Part shown: positions 26,817 through 36,100 of the stretch, one piece after another | How positions within the stretch are numbered: the first letter of the stretch is position 1 | How the letters are laid out: each line of letters opens with the position of its first letter | Assembly (NCBI RefSeq): GCF_014698045.1 | Contig: NZ_JACJSE010000006.1 | Coordinates: forward strand, 1 to 64,000 | From: Aulosira sp. FACHB-615 | GTDB taxonomy: Bacteria > Cyanobacteriota > Cyanobacteriia > Cyanobacteriales > Nostocaceae | Length of the DNA stretch: 64,000 nucleotides | Direction of reading: 5' to 3' | The notes under the pieces: generated by a model | Seen by the model: only the letters and a program-made list of their open reading frames with translations | The model's database searches: none | What the model was told of the DNA's origin: nothing | Translations under genes and position numbers: made by a program

Positions 26817-28223
26817 ATGCCAGCGAACTCCTGGCCTGAAAACGATTCATACAAAGAGCTTGACCCGCTAGATTCTCTGTTAGCTGACCTATCGGCGACA
26901 GAAGATTCATTGGTAGGGACAAATCGCTTGTCTCAACCATCACGGTTTCAAGGACGTAGAGGTAAAGCCGCTCTGGTGTTGTCAATAGTTTGGAGTGGTA
27001 CGATCGCTCTACACTTGGCTTCTTGGGCTTACATTTTTGTTCTAGGGTTGACGACAATCCTGGGTATTCATGCGTTAGTGGTGATATTCGCTAAACCTCG
27101 CCGCTATCAAAAAGAAATGCAGGGTAATTTACCCTCTGTATCTTTGTTGGTAGCTGCCAAAAATGAGGAAGCGGTGATTGGGAAGTTAGTCAAGAACTTG
27201 TGCAATCTGGAATATCCAGATGGACAATACGAAGTCTGGATAGTTGACGATAACAGTACCGACAAAACACCGCAAATCTTAGCGGAACTAGCGCAGGAAT
27301 ACAAAAAACTCAAAGTACTGAGGCGTTCTCCCCAAGCAGGTGGCGGTAAATCGGGAGCATTAAATCAAGTTCTGCCCCAGACAAAAGGCGAAATTGTTGC
27401 TGTGTTTGATGCTGATGCTCAAGTGCCATCAGACTTGCTACTCCAGATAGTACCTTTGTTTCAAAGAGAAAAAGTTGGTGCAGTGCAGGTGCGGAAAGCA
27501 ATAGCCAACGCCAAAGAAAACTTTTGGACTAAGGGACAGATGGCAGAAATGGCACTGGACACTTGGTTCCAACAGCAACGCATTGCTTTGGGTGGGATTG
27601 GTGAATTGCGGGGTAACGGCCAATTTGTCCGCCGCACCGCCCTAGATAGTTGTGGTGGATGGAATGAGGAAACCATCACCGACGACTTGGATATGACCTT
27701 GCGCTTGCATTTGGATAACTGGGATATTGAGTGTGTCTTCTCCCCAGCCGTGCAGGAAGAAGGTGTAACAAATGCGATCGCGCTTTGGCATCAGCGCAAC
27801 CGTTGGGCAGAAGGTGGCTATCAGCGTTATTTAGATTACTGGGATCTGATTCTGAAAAACCGCATGGGAACCCGCAAAACCTGGGATATGCTCATGTTTA
27901 TGATCAGTATGTACATCTTGCCAACGGCTGCTATCCCAGACTTGTTAATGGCAATTGCCAAGCATCGCTTACCACTGCTAGGCCCAGTCACCACCTTGTC
28001 TGTGTCTATGTCCGTGTTGGGAATGTTTGCCGGACTAAGGCGGATACGTCAAGAGCAGAAATTCACCGTTGCGACTTATCCGGTGTTACTACTACAAACC
28101 CTGCGCGGCACATTATATATGCTGCACTGGTTAGTAGTGATGAGTAGTACCACCGCCCGGATGTCCTTTAGGCCAAAGCGCCTGAAATGGGTAAAGACAG
28201 TACATTCTGGCAGTGGAGAATAG
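26817..28223 (+). CDS. mgdA: Beta-monoglucosyldiacylglycerol synthase (GT2)
   Basis: The 468-residue family-2 glycosyltransferase resembles what I recall of Anabaena MgdA throughout. MgdA transfers glucose from UDP-glucose to diacylglycerol, the first step of cyanobacterial galactolipid synthesis, at the thylakoid or plasma membrane. An N-terminal helix pair (about 50-95) precedes the GT-A domain with LLVAAKNEEAVI, IVDDNSTDKT, VFDADAQ (donor/metal Asp), TITDDLDMTLR and the QRNRW motif (HQRNRWAEGGYQRY). Three further hydrophobic segments end at MLHWLVVMSSTTARMSF. A terminator follows. Confidence 0.88.
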   Translation: MPANSWPENDSYKELDPLDSLLADLSATEDSLVGTNRLSQPSRFQGRRGKAALVLSIVWSGTIALHLASWAYIFVLGLTTILGIHALVVIFAKPRRYQKEMQGNLPSVSLLVAAKNEEAVIGKLVKNLCNLEYPDGQYEVWIVDDNSTDKTPQILAELAQEYKKLKVLRRSPQAGGGKSGALNQVLPQTKGEIVAVFDADAQVPSDLLLQIVPLFQREKVGAVQVRKAIANAKENFWTKGQMAEMALDTWFQQQRIALGGIGELRGNGQFVRRTALDSCGGWNEETITDDLDMTLRLHLDNWDIECVFSPAVQEEGVTNAIALWHQRNRWAEGGYQRYLDYWDLILKNRMGTRKTWDMLMFMISMYILPTAAIPDLLMAIAKHRLPLLGPVTTLSVSMSVLGMFAGLRRIRQEQKFTVATYPVLLLQTLRGTLYMLHWLVVMSSTTARMSFRPKRLKWVKTVHSGSGE

Positions 28224-28247
28224 AAAGGAAAAAGTTAAAAGGCAAAG

Positions 28248-28284
28248 GGCAAAAGAATATATTTCTTTTGCCTTTTTATTTTTT
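28248..28284 (+). terminator. Rho-independent terminator of mgdA
   Basis: GGCAAAAGAA (28248-28257) pairs with TTCTTTTGCC (28263-28272) around TATAT. TTTTT-A-TTTTTT follows. It lies 25 bp after the mgdA stop. Confidence 0.8.
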
Positions 28285-28289
28285 AAAGT

Positions 28290-28373
28290 ACTTACGCACA
28301 GACCACGGAAAATCAAACCACAGAGACACAGAGTTCACGGAAGAATAAGAGTTTGAGAGGTTTTTGCGTAAGT
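28290..28373. mobile_element. MITE-like element, short copy C
   Basis: Terminal inverted repeats ACTTACGCA (28290-28298) and TGCGTAAGT (28365-28373) bound an 84-bp non-coding core that includes CACAGAGACACAGAG. The ends match those of the 32749-32943 element, but the core differs, so ends may be shared by several repeat families. Confidence 0.55.
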
Positions 28374-28413
28374 CCTATTTTACTTTTGCCTTTTTACTTT
28401 TTACTTTTGCCGT

Positions 28414-31400
28414 TTAATCATCAACCTCCACTTCCTCTACCCAATCCGATGGAGTGATAGAACCAGATGAATCGGAACCATCATCAGCAAAGCGGACAAT
28501 CTGCCCGTCGAAAAATTGTGCTAAATGTTGGGCGGCTCTTGTGACTTCCTCCCATTCTTCTGATGAATTTTGTGTGGGTTGGGGGGGAGGTTGGATGTGA
28601 GCAGTACCATTACCATTTGTAGAATATTCAGAATATTCTGGTTTTACAGGTGGCGGTGTGACTGGTTGTGGTGCTGGTTGTGGTGGCGGTGTAAATGCTT
28701 GGGGTGTTGGTGCTGGGTGATGGTTGTTTTTTTGGGGTAAAGAAGGTTTGTGAAGCCCATTGGAATTATTGGTTGATGGTTCTTTTTTTGGAGGAGAAGT
28801 TGTTACGGCTGTGGCTTTTTCTAGGCTGACTTCAACGTTGCGATTCACAGTCTGCTGAAAAGCCCCAGCAATCATGGTGAGGTCAGATTTAACTTTGTCG
28901 TACCATGCAGGTTTAACACCTACACGCGCACTATTACCGTTAAACTCAATCAGATGGCACATTTGCCCTAATAATGCCCGACGGGGAAGTAACTGAATAT
29001 TACTCAGTACTTGCTGCCAAATTTGGGTTAAGTCTGGTTGTGCAGTTTCTGGTGTGATTTCTGCGGCGACAGGTTCAGGCGGAGGCGGTGAGACGGGTTG
29101 TGGGTTTGCAGGTACGACTTCTGCGGTAACTGGTTTTGCAGGTGGCTGATTTAAAGGTGCAGTGTGAGGCGGTGGTGATACAGGTTGCGGGTTTGAAACT
29201 GGTGGTGATGGGGGATGATGATTTTGTGGTGCTGGGACATTGATTTTTGGCACAACAACTGTGGCTGCTGGCTGAATACTGGCGCTGGGTAACAATCCGA
29301 GTAATGTTACTTCTAACCACAAACGCGGCTGGGTAGTATTTTTAATTTGAATTTCTGCGGTTCTCAGGTGTTGTTGTCCTGCCAAGATTGTACTGATGTG
29401 TAAGTTTTGGGCTAACTCAACTAAGGCTGCCCAAGTTTGTGGAGTACAAGCTATTAAGTCTTGGCGATTGGGGGCTGTTTTAGCAATGAGTAAGTCGCGG
29501 TAGAGGTTGGCGAGATTTTGCAGAATAGTGAGTGGTTCTCGTCCTCGGTCGAGAATGTGGCGGCTACAGTCTAAGATTGTTTCTGGGTTATCTTGAGCGA
29601 TCGCACTCAATAAGACTAACAAGTCGCGTTCACTCACAGAACCGACTAAATCCCAGACTCTTTCCGGTGTGACTTGCCCGGATAATAAAGCTAATTGGTC
29701 AAGTAAACTTTCTGCATCGCGCAACCCACCTTGGGAAATTTGCGCTACTAAAGTAACAGCTGCTTCCGAAATATCAATGCTTTCTTTCCAGGCGATCGCA
29801 TTTAAATGCTTCACCATCGCCTCTAATTGAATGCGTCTAAAATCGAACCTCTGACAACGAGAAATAATTGTTGGTAAAACTCTTTGTGGGTCGGTGGTTG
29901 CGAGAACGAAAACTACGTGTTTAGGTGGTTCTTCGAGTGTTTTTAGTAACGCATTGAACGCCTGGGTACTGAGCATGTGACAGTTATGAACTAAAAGTCC
30001 ATTTGCCACAAAATTATGATTGTCCGCGACTTCAATATCATAAACTCGCTCAATTCCATCGAGGTGAACAGATTCTACCGTTTCCAAACTTGTAATCCAT
30101 TGTAGGGATTGAATATTGTTTGAGTTCTGCCAACCATTTTCTACTACTATTTGCGCCCATCCAAATGTAGTGGTATTGCTTACCTGTACTATTTCTGATG
30201 TAACACCTTGTTTTTGCCGGGTATCCGAGGTTTGTAAGCCAATTGGCAATAAGTTGGTTTTCTTGCTCTGAAAATCCTTCTGTATGTAACTGAATTTGGG
30301 GGCTACCTGCTGGTGTAAGACTGAGTGACCCATCGTCGCAATACCACCAAGCAAGTCCTTCTGGGGTAATTCGACTGAGCCAGTCCATCGACACAATTTT
30401 TCTGTTGCCGTTCGGTTTGACGATTTCAAAGACATCCTTGAGTTGGGGATGACACATGGTTTTACAGGTAACGGATATGTTTCCGTATCCTCTGTTCTCT
30501 GTGATTCCCAGCTTGGGACACAATTGTTGGAGGCGATGTGCTTTGTATTCCAGCCATTCTTGCTGGCTTTCACCATGTGTCCAACACAATCTAGGGAATC
30601 TACTGTGTTTGTTGGGGTAAGAGATGGCACAATCCCCCAACAATGTACCGTAGATAAGCCCAAATGCTTCTGGTTGTATAACAGTGGCATTTGCCAGAAA
30701 TTTTTCTGTTCTGAGTTGCCAAATGCCGTGTCCTTTTTGGTATGGGTGTCTTTGCCAATAAGATTGTATACTGGCGATTCCTTTACCTTTGCGCTGTAAA
30801 TAGGTAGGAATAAGGAGTTTTTCTCCACATCCGCAAGCACACAAGGGTCGTAACGCTTCTGCTGCTTGAAGAATAGATTCCAGGTCGTAAGATTTTTGTC
30901 CGTATTTGTTGCCTTTAAACTGGTGTCCTCTGGCAAATCGGCGGATGCGCCCATCCGTCCCATATTTGTAAATGAGGTTTCCACAGCCACATTCACAGGG
31001 GATAGTATCTTCGTTCCTTCTTTTACGTTCTTTGCTGGTATCCATCCCTGCTCTGTTCTGATTAAATGATTACCTGTACATTTAATTACACGCTTAGTTG
31101 TCTTGATAACCAGAGTCTGACGTTTTCCCTGATCTAACCATCTCAGGACTTTTTTAAACTCCCATTGACCCGATAAGTCGTTATAACTAAGAACTTTCTT
31201 ACCTTTAAGTTTGGGGTCGTCAATTCTGAAGAGTCCCTGATCAGTCAATATCAGAGAATCTCCTGTGAGGCACTCGTCTATTACATATACTTTATACCGA
31301 CACTGCACTGGGGCGAATTGTGCTTTTTCGATGAGTTCGCGGATATTATCGACACCAGTGTTACTAGCGGCATCAATTTCAATTACGTCTAACGAGTAGC

Positions 31401-31659
31401 CTTTGGTGATTCCCTGACAGACATCGCATACCCCACAAGGTTCGGCGGTGGGTTTGTCACTTTGAAGACAGTTGAGGGATTTGGCGAGAATCCTGGCGCT
31501 AGATGTTTTACCCGTACCTCTTGGCCCGGTGAACAAATAAGCCGGGGCAATTTTAGTTGTACGGATAGCATTAATTAGGGTGGTAGCGATCGCCTCTTGC
31601 CCCACCAGTTCAGCAAAACTCTTTGGGCGATACTTGTGGTGCAGGGGTTCGTAAGGCAT
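28414..31659 (-). CDS. dnaX: DNA polymerase III gamma/tau subunit with intein
   Basis: The continuous frame is 1081 codons: a 651-residue DnaX extein plus a 430-residue intein at residues 130-559. The extein shows the clamp-loader AAA+ domain: Walker A FTGPRGTGKTSSARI (about 43-57), zinc-binding Cys residues (NC...PCGVCDVC, residues 64-81), Walker B VYVIDE followed after splicing by CHMLSTQAFNALLKTLEEPP, and sensor SRCQRFDFRRI. The intein interrupts Walker B between Glu129 and Cys, the same site as other cyanobacterial DnaX inteins as I recall. The C-terminal tau-like part is a Pro-rich linker and a short acidic tail. Splicing is required for a working clamp loader. It is convergent with mgdA. 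Confidence 0.97.
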   Translation of the reverse strand: MPYEPLHHKYRPKSFAELVGQEAIATTLINAIRTTKIAPAYLFTGPRGTGKTSSARILAKSLNCLQSDKPTAEPCGVCDVCQGITKGYSLDVIEIDAASNTGVDNIRELIEKAQFAPVQCRYKVYVIDECLTGDSLILTDQGLFRIDDPKLKGKKVLSYNDLSGQWEFKKVLRWLDQGKRQTLVIKTTKRVIKCTGNHLIRTEQGWIPAKNVKEGTKILSPVNVAVETSFTNMGRMGASADLPEDTSLKATNTDKNLTTWNLFFKQQKRYDPCVLADVEKNSLFLPIYSAKVKESPVYNLIGKDTHTKKDTAFGNSEQKNFWQMPLLYNQKHLGLSTVHCWGIVPSLTPTNTVDSLDCVGHMVKASKNGWNTKHIASNNCVPSWESQRTEDTETYPLPVKPCVIPNSRMSLKSSNRTATEKLCRWTGSVELPQKDLLGGIATMGHSVLHQQVAPKFSYIQKDFQSKKTNLLPIGLQTSDTRQKQGVTSEIVQVSNTTTFGWAQIVVENGWQNSNNIQSLQWITSLETVESVHLDGIERVYDIEVADNHNFVANGLLVHNCHMLSTQAFNALLKTLEEPPKHVVFVLATTDPQRVLPTIISRCQRFDFRRIQLEAMVKHLNAIAWKESIDISEAAVTLVAQISQGGLRDAESLLDQLALLSGQVTPERVWDLVGSVSERDLLVLLSAIAQDNPETILDCSRHILDRGREPLTILQNLANLYRDLLIAKTAPNRQDLIACTPQTWAALVELAQNLHISTILAGQQHLRTAEIQIKNTTQPRLWLEVTLLGLLPSASIQPAATVVVPKINVPAPQNHHPPSPPVSNPQPVSPPPHTAPLNQPPAKPVTAEVVPANPQPVSPPPPEPVAAEITPETAQPDLTQIWQQVLSNIQLLPRRALLGQMCHLIEFNGNSARVGVKPAWYDKVKSDLTMIAGAFQQTVNRNVEVSLEKATAVTTSPPKKEPSTNNSNGLHKPSLPQKNNHHPAPTPQAFTPPPQPAPQPVTPPPVKPEYSEYSTNGNGTAHIQPPPQPTQNSSEEWEEVTRAAQHLAQFFDGQIVRFADDGSDSSGSITPSDWVEEVEVDD
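29983..31272 (-). other. DnaX intein (430 residues)
   Basis: Splice junctions are visible: block A begins CLTGDSLILTDQG at 31272. Block B has CTGNHLIRTEQGWIPA. The C-terminal blocks are VYDIEVADNHNFVANG and LLVHN, ending at 29983, with Cys as the +1 extein residue. All residues needed for splicing (Cys1, the block-B TxNH His, the terminal HN and Cys+1) are present. Between the splicing blocks, about 330 codons in this frame resemble no known domain. In another frame that DNA encodes a LAGLIDADG protein (30050-31045). Confidence 0.95.
30050..31045 (-). CDS. LAGLIDADG homing endonuclease in an alternative frame of the dnaX intein
   Basis: This 331-residue ORF lies wholly inside the intein, on the same strand but in a different frame. 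Residues 17-45 and 69-106 each carry a CxCGCG ... GH-x2-KG module, zinc-binding-like and common in phage/intron endonucleases. Two LAGLIDADG helices are recognisable: GLIYGTLLGDCAI (129-141) and GLAWWYCDDGSL (230-241), both with the acidic catalytic residue. CKTMCHPQLKDVF and WLTNLGYPAKT are also family-like. The ATG (31045) is preceded by GAGCAGGG with poor spacing, so translation may be weak or by frameshifting. The N-terminus overlaps splicing block B and the C-terminus reaches within 67 bp of the intein end. Function as an intein-homing nuclease is inferred. Confidence 0.85.
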   Translation of the reverse strand: MDTSKERKRRNEDTIPCECGCGNLIYKYGTDGRIRRFARGHQFKGNKYGQKSYDLESILQAAEALRPLCACGCGEKLLIPTYLQRKGKGIASIQSYWQRHPYQKGHGIWQLRTEKFLANATVIQPEAFGLIYGTLLGDCAISYPNKHSRFPRLCWTHGESQQEWLEYKAHRLQQLCPKLGITENRGYGNISVTCKTMCHPQLKDVFEIVKPNGNRKIVSMDWLSRITPEGLAWWYCDDGSLSLTPAGSPQIQLHTEGFSEQENQLIANWLTNLGYPAKTRCYIRNSTGKQYHYIWMGANSSRKWLAELKQYSIPTMDYKFGNGRICSPRWN

Positions 31660-31785
31660 GGAAGGAAAATGTCAATTCATTTTCAGAATCGATTTTTACA
31701 TAAACGCCCAAATTGGCGCTCAAATATTTTAAACGCAGGGTGTCTGTTTTCCATAATTATAGTACATTTGAACCATATTTTAAAG

Positions 31786-31857
31786 TATGAAGTATGAAGT
31801 GTGAAGTCTGAAATTTGAACTTCATAATTCAGACTTCATACTTCAGCCTTCAAAATG
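31786..31857. repeat. STRR-like inverted heptamer tract upstream of dnaX
   Basis: AAGTATGAAGTATGAAGTGTG on the left and CATAATTCAGACTTCATACTTCAG on the right form an imperfect inverted repeat between the divergent dnaX and 31930 genes. It is the same family as 14470-14550. No gene is seen in 31660-31929. Confidence 0.65.
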
Positions 31858-31929
31858 TACATTTTCTTAACTGCACTACCGCCATCTTTGAGAGCGATCG
31901 CTACAATCTTAGGGTAGACAATACACTTT

Positions 31930-32622
31930 ATGGTGGGACAAATGCTCAAGCGGTTAATTCAATGGCTCAAAAACCTTTTTCAGAGCTTATTTGGCGGCAA
32001 ATCAACGCCGAAAACAGCCGATGTAAATGTCTCTCAAGAGCCAGCACCGCCTCTGAGTGATACAGACTTAGAATTTCTCTTCACCGAACTGCTAGAAGGC
32101 GTACATCAGGCGCGGGGACAAGCTTGGGCGATCAAGTGGCTGCATAATATTGAGCATCGAGTTTCCACAGAACGTTGGCTAGAGTGGTTACACCGTTTTG
32201 GGGAAAGATTACTTGCTGCACCGACACCAAATAATGAGTTAGCAGCGCGGCTAGTACAATTAGGCGATTTAGGCGTAGGTGAACTGGGCGATGAAGCTTA
32301 CGAAATTGGGATGCAATTATTGACACGCAATTCTGGCGAAACCATCTGGGAATATGATGGGCCAGATGTTTTCAGTAACAATTCCTCATCAGATGATGAC
32401 CAAATATTACAAACAGAAACAACTGATGATTCTGCCTCAGAAGCAGATTACCAAACTGTCACCTTAGAGCAGTTATTTAGCATGATGCAGGAAGATGAAA
32501 ACCTACGTCAGCAGATTTCCCAACAATTAGGAATTGAGTCTGATGATGCAGAAGTAATTATCAAAGAATTGGTGCATCAATACTATATGCCCAGCGCACC
32601 ATCTGATGAAGCGACAGCTTAA
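31930..32622 (+). CDS. Paralogue of the CHAT protein N-terminal domain (unknown)
   Basis: The 230-residue protein has an amphipathic N-terminal helix (MLKRLIQWLKNLFQSLFGG) and then a helical domain (about 40-125) with DTDLEFLFTELLEGVHQARGQ, AIKWLHNIEHRVSTERWLEW and ARLVQLGDLGVGELGDEAYE. The same domain opens the 1348-residue TPR-CHAT protein downstream, with over half of the residues shared by eye. An acidic Ser/Asp-rich linker contains one IWEYDG motif. The C-terminal helix begins VTLEQLFSMMQEDENLRQQI. Function unknown. Probably a partner or competitor of the CHAT protein. Confidence 0.7.
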   Translation: MVGQMLKRLIQWLKNLFQSLFGGKSTPKTADVNVSQEPAPPLSDTDLEFLFTELLEGVHQARGQAWAIKWLHNIEHRVSTERWLEWLHRFGERLLAAPTPNNELAARLVQLGDLGVGELGDEAYEIGMQLLTRNSGETIWEYDGPDVFSNNSSSDDDQILQTETTDDSASEADYQTVTLEQLFSMMQEDENLRQQISQQLGIESDDAEVIIKELVHQYYMPSAPSDEATA

Positions 32623-32748
32623 TAGGATTTTGGATTTGTGATTTTAGATTGAGAGCTTAAAAACTAGCAATAGTAATACTGTTACCTCCGAGCGTGAAAG
32701 TGCTGAGTGAATCAATTTTGGATTTTAAATTTTGGATTTTAGATTAGT

Positions 32749-32943
32749 AGGACTTACGCATAAAAACCAAAAATCAAGGGTTTTGGCGAGGGTGTAGGGG
32801 TTCAGGTGTATAGGGGAGCCACTGGCGTGGGCGGGTTTCCCGACTTGAGCCAAGTGGCGTGTGTACTGATTCAAAATCCTTACACCCCAAACCCTTTCAC
32901 CCTTTCACCCAATCTCTACAGATAATCTTTGTGCGTAAGTCCT
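32749..32943. mobile_element. MITE-like element, intact copy B
   Basis: Perfect 12-bp terminal inverted repeats AGGACTTACGCA (32749-32760) and TGCGTAAGTCCT (32932-32943) bound a 195-bp non-coding core. The core has internal inverted pieces (GGCGAGGGTGTAGGGGT against CCTTTCACCC-like). Copies or ends occur at 9157-9289 and 28290-28373. No transposase is present, so mobilisation would be in trans. Confidence 0.7.
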
Positions 32944-33034
32944 GATTAGGAAACTCTTTCAATCTAAAAGACGCTCGCGGACTCGCTAACGCTGCGCTAA
33001 CGGCAATCCAAAATCTAAAATTCTTCTGCCTCCT
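32944..33034. repeat. 91-bp dispersed repeat, copy 2 (inverted)
   Basis: This is the reverse complement of 15282-15372, identical by eye. It abuts the right end of the MITE-like element directly. Together the two repeats and short AT tracts account for most of the gap 32623-33184. Confidence 0.8.
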
Positions 33035-33184
33035 GCCTCCTGCTATAACAACTAACAAAGTTTTGTATATTTTTGATAAACATCTACCCGATAAACCCGT
33101 TAATGGCAGTGGGTTTCACGCAAATCTAGCGTTTTTTGACATAACGATCGCTACAATCTAGGATAAACAAAACCTTCAGAGTAT

Positions 33185-36100
33185 GTGCAGATGCTCACGC
33201 AGCTATGGCAGTGGCTTAAAACACATTCAAACCAGCCCACTAGTAGTAAACAGACTTTAAAAACTGTTAGCGAACAGGAAATGGTAGAACCACCTCCTGA
33301 ATTAACTAATGCTGATTTGGAACTTCTGTTTACCCAACTGCTAGAAGGGGTACATCAAGGACGGGGACAACAATGGGCAATCAAATATCTCCAACGGATG
33401 GAAGACCGAATTAGTACCGAACGTTGGATAGATTGGTTACTCATTTATGGTGAACGATTGTTAATCTCCTCTGGGCTGCCTAATCAGCAGTTAGCCTCGC
33501 AGATGATCCAACTAGGAGAACTCAATATCGGCAAAGTTGGTGAACTTTCCTATGACATTGGTATTCGTTTAATGACGAGTCATACCGATGACTGGGAAGA
33601 AACTGCTGAGGAACAATCTGTTGTCTCGACAACGAATGAAACAACGAATACTCCTGGGCAGAATTTACTGCGGAATTTGGGCGAATCGCTATGGGAGTAC
33701 GAGGAAGCAACTGCACAACCTCCAGAAAATGCAGTTAATCAGGTTGCAGATATGACATCATCCTCGGAAGTTTCGACAGAGAATGTCGCAGAAATTATTT
33801 GGGAGTATACAGGGGAAGAATTTGTAGTTAGTACCATACCCCAAGCAGAACCCGCCCAAAATACAGATATCCCGATTTGGGAATATTCTGGGTCAGCGTT
33901 TACCACCACACCAGAGGAAACTAGCGCAGATGATTTAGCCGCCAGTCTTTGGGGTGATCCCACAGCAGAATTGACTGATAGTCCACCACCTCTAGAATAC
34001 GCCACGGAAAACACAAATATTCCCACTTGGGAGTATGCACCAGAAACGGCAAGAGATAATTTAGCTGCTAGTCTTTGGGGAGATACCGCCGCAGAATTGG
34101 TAGATAGTCCACCACCCCAGACGACAGAAAACGTGAATACACAGACTGGGGAAGCATTCACCACCGCGCCATCTCAGGAAACAGCAACCAGGGAAGACAC
34201 CGCAGAAGAAGAATTTGCACCCCCCGCCACCGTGGCTTTTTTAACTCCGGCGGCAGAAGATGTGATTGGTAATTTGGGTGAATTGTCACTAGAATATCCA
34301 GATGAACAAGCCAGACTAGCGCGAACAGGTATTTCTGAAAATGCTTGGGATCAATATCTGGCAAATTTAGATCCCACTGTGGCCTACACTTTAGATGAAT
34401 TGTTGGGCAGGTTGGATCAAAGCGCCCATTTAGTACAGCAATTGGCAATTAATCTGACAACACAATCTAGTCCTACTTTGCCGACTACGCCGAATCCAGC
34501 TAATACGGCAATTCAAGCCCAAGCTTGGTTTTATCAAGGTTTGCAACAAGCCAAAACGGGGGATTTGGCAGGTGCGATCGCATCTTACGACCGTGCCATT
34601 GAATTACAACCGGAATCCCCTGAATACTGGTTTAATCGTGGCTTGACTTTGTTCCATTTAGAACGGTTTGCCGAAGCGGTGGCGGCTTATGACACTGCAA
34701 TTGATCTGAAACCAGACCATTACAAAGCTTGGTACAATCGTGGCGGTACGCTGGGAGAATTGGGATTATTTGCCGAAGCGATCGCATCTTTTGATCAGGC
34801 GATTGAAGTTCACCCCAATTACCCCGAAGCTTGGGCGAGTAAGGCTTTGGCGTTGTTGAAGTTGGGGCAAGTGTGGGAGGCCATTACCAGTTACGATCAA
34901 GCTTTAGAATTGCAACCCCAAGACCCGGAAACTTGGTATTACCGAGGCATTGCTTTAGCGGTTAACGAACAATATGAAGATGCGATCGCTTCTTATAATC
35001 AAGCTTTAGAATTGCAACCCGATTATTACGAAGTCTGGATTGACCGGGGTGTGGTGCTGTTTAATTTGAGACAGTGGTCAGAGGCGATCGCATCTTGGGA
35101 TAAAGCCTTAGCAGCCCAACCGGATTTTTATTTGGCTTGGTATAACCGGGGCGTGGCGCTAGATAACTTAGGCAGGCGGGAAGAAGCGATATCTTCCTAC
35201 GAAAAAGCGATCGCCATTAAACCAGACTTTCATTTAGCTTGGTATAATCAAGCAGTCGCTCTGTTTTATTTGGAACGCTATACTGAGGCGATCGTTGCTT
35301 ACGACAACGCCTTACAAATTAAACTTGATTATTGGGAAGCTTGGATTGGTCGAGGGACAGCAATTGGTCATGTACCAGAAAGTTATGTCTTCAATTTATT
35401 AACCAGCGTCGCCATCAATTACCCAGCTTTAAGACAAGGCGGTTATATAGGTAAACTCGCCAGCTATGAACAAGGGTTAAAACATATCCGCCCAGACACT
35501 CACCCAGAAGGTTGGGGTAGATTACATTTGGCGATTGGCAACACCCATTATGAGCAAGGTAAGAAACAATCTGCATCTCGTCAACATTGGCGGAAATCTG
35601 TATTTGAATACAACCAAGCCTTATTAACTCTCAGTTGGGAAGGATTTCCCCAGTTACATTTAGAAATACTGCAATCTTTAGTTAAAGTTCTGTTAGGTTT
35701 AGGACAAATTACCCAAGCCCAAGAATTACAACAACGGGCTGCTAATTTATTGCAAGCATTGTTGAGTGATGCTGCACGTTCTGAAGAAAGTAAAAAACAG
35801 TTGGCGCTAAAATTTGCGGGAATTGGGCAATTAGGCGTTGACTTTTTAGTAGAATCGGGTGATTTAGTAGAAGCTTGGGAATTGGCAGAACAAATAAAAA
35901 ATGCTTGTTTACAATGGCTATTATTTGGCTGGCAAAATGAAATTTATTTTCTGAATTATAACTCAGTTCAAGAGTTACTGAACCCCAACACGGCAATTAT
36001 TTACTGGCATATTAGCCCAGCAGCACTGCACACATTTATTATTAAAGATGGCGCTCCTTCGCCAATTTTGGTGTTTATTCCTGTGCAAGCACGAGGTAAT

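Noticed and set aside
28414..31659. Frameshifted or broken dnaX
   Set aside because: The frame is open throughout and intact splicing motifs explain the extra 430 residues.
33739..34164. 141-codon minus-strand ORF inside the CHAT gene
   Set aside because: It is antisense to the low-complexity linker of the 1348-residue protein, with no recognisable features.
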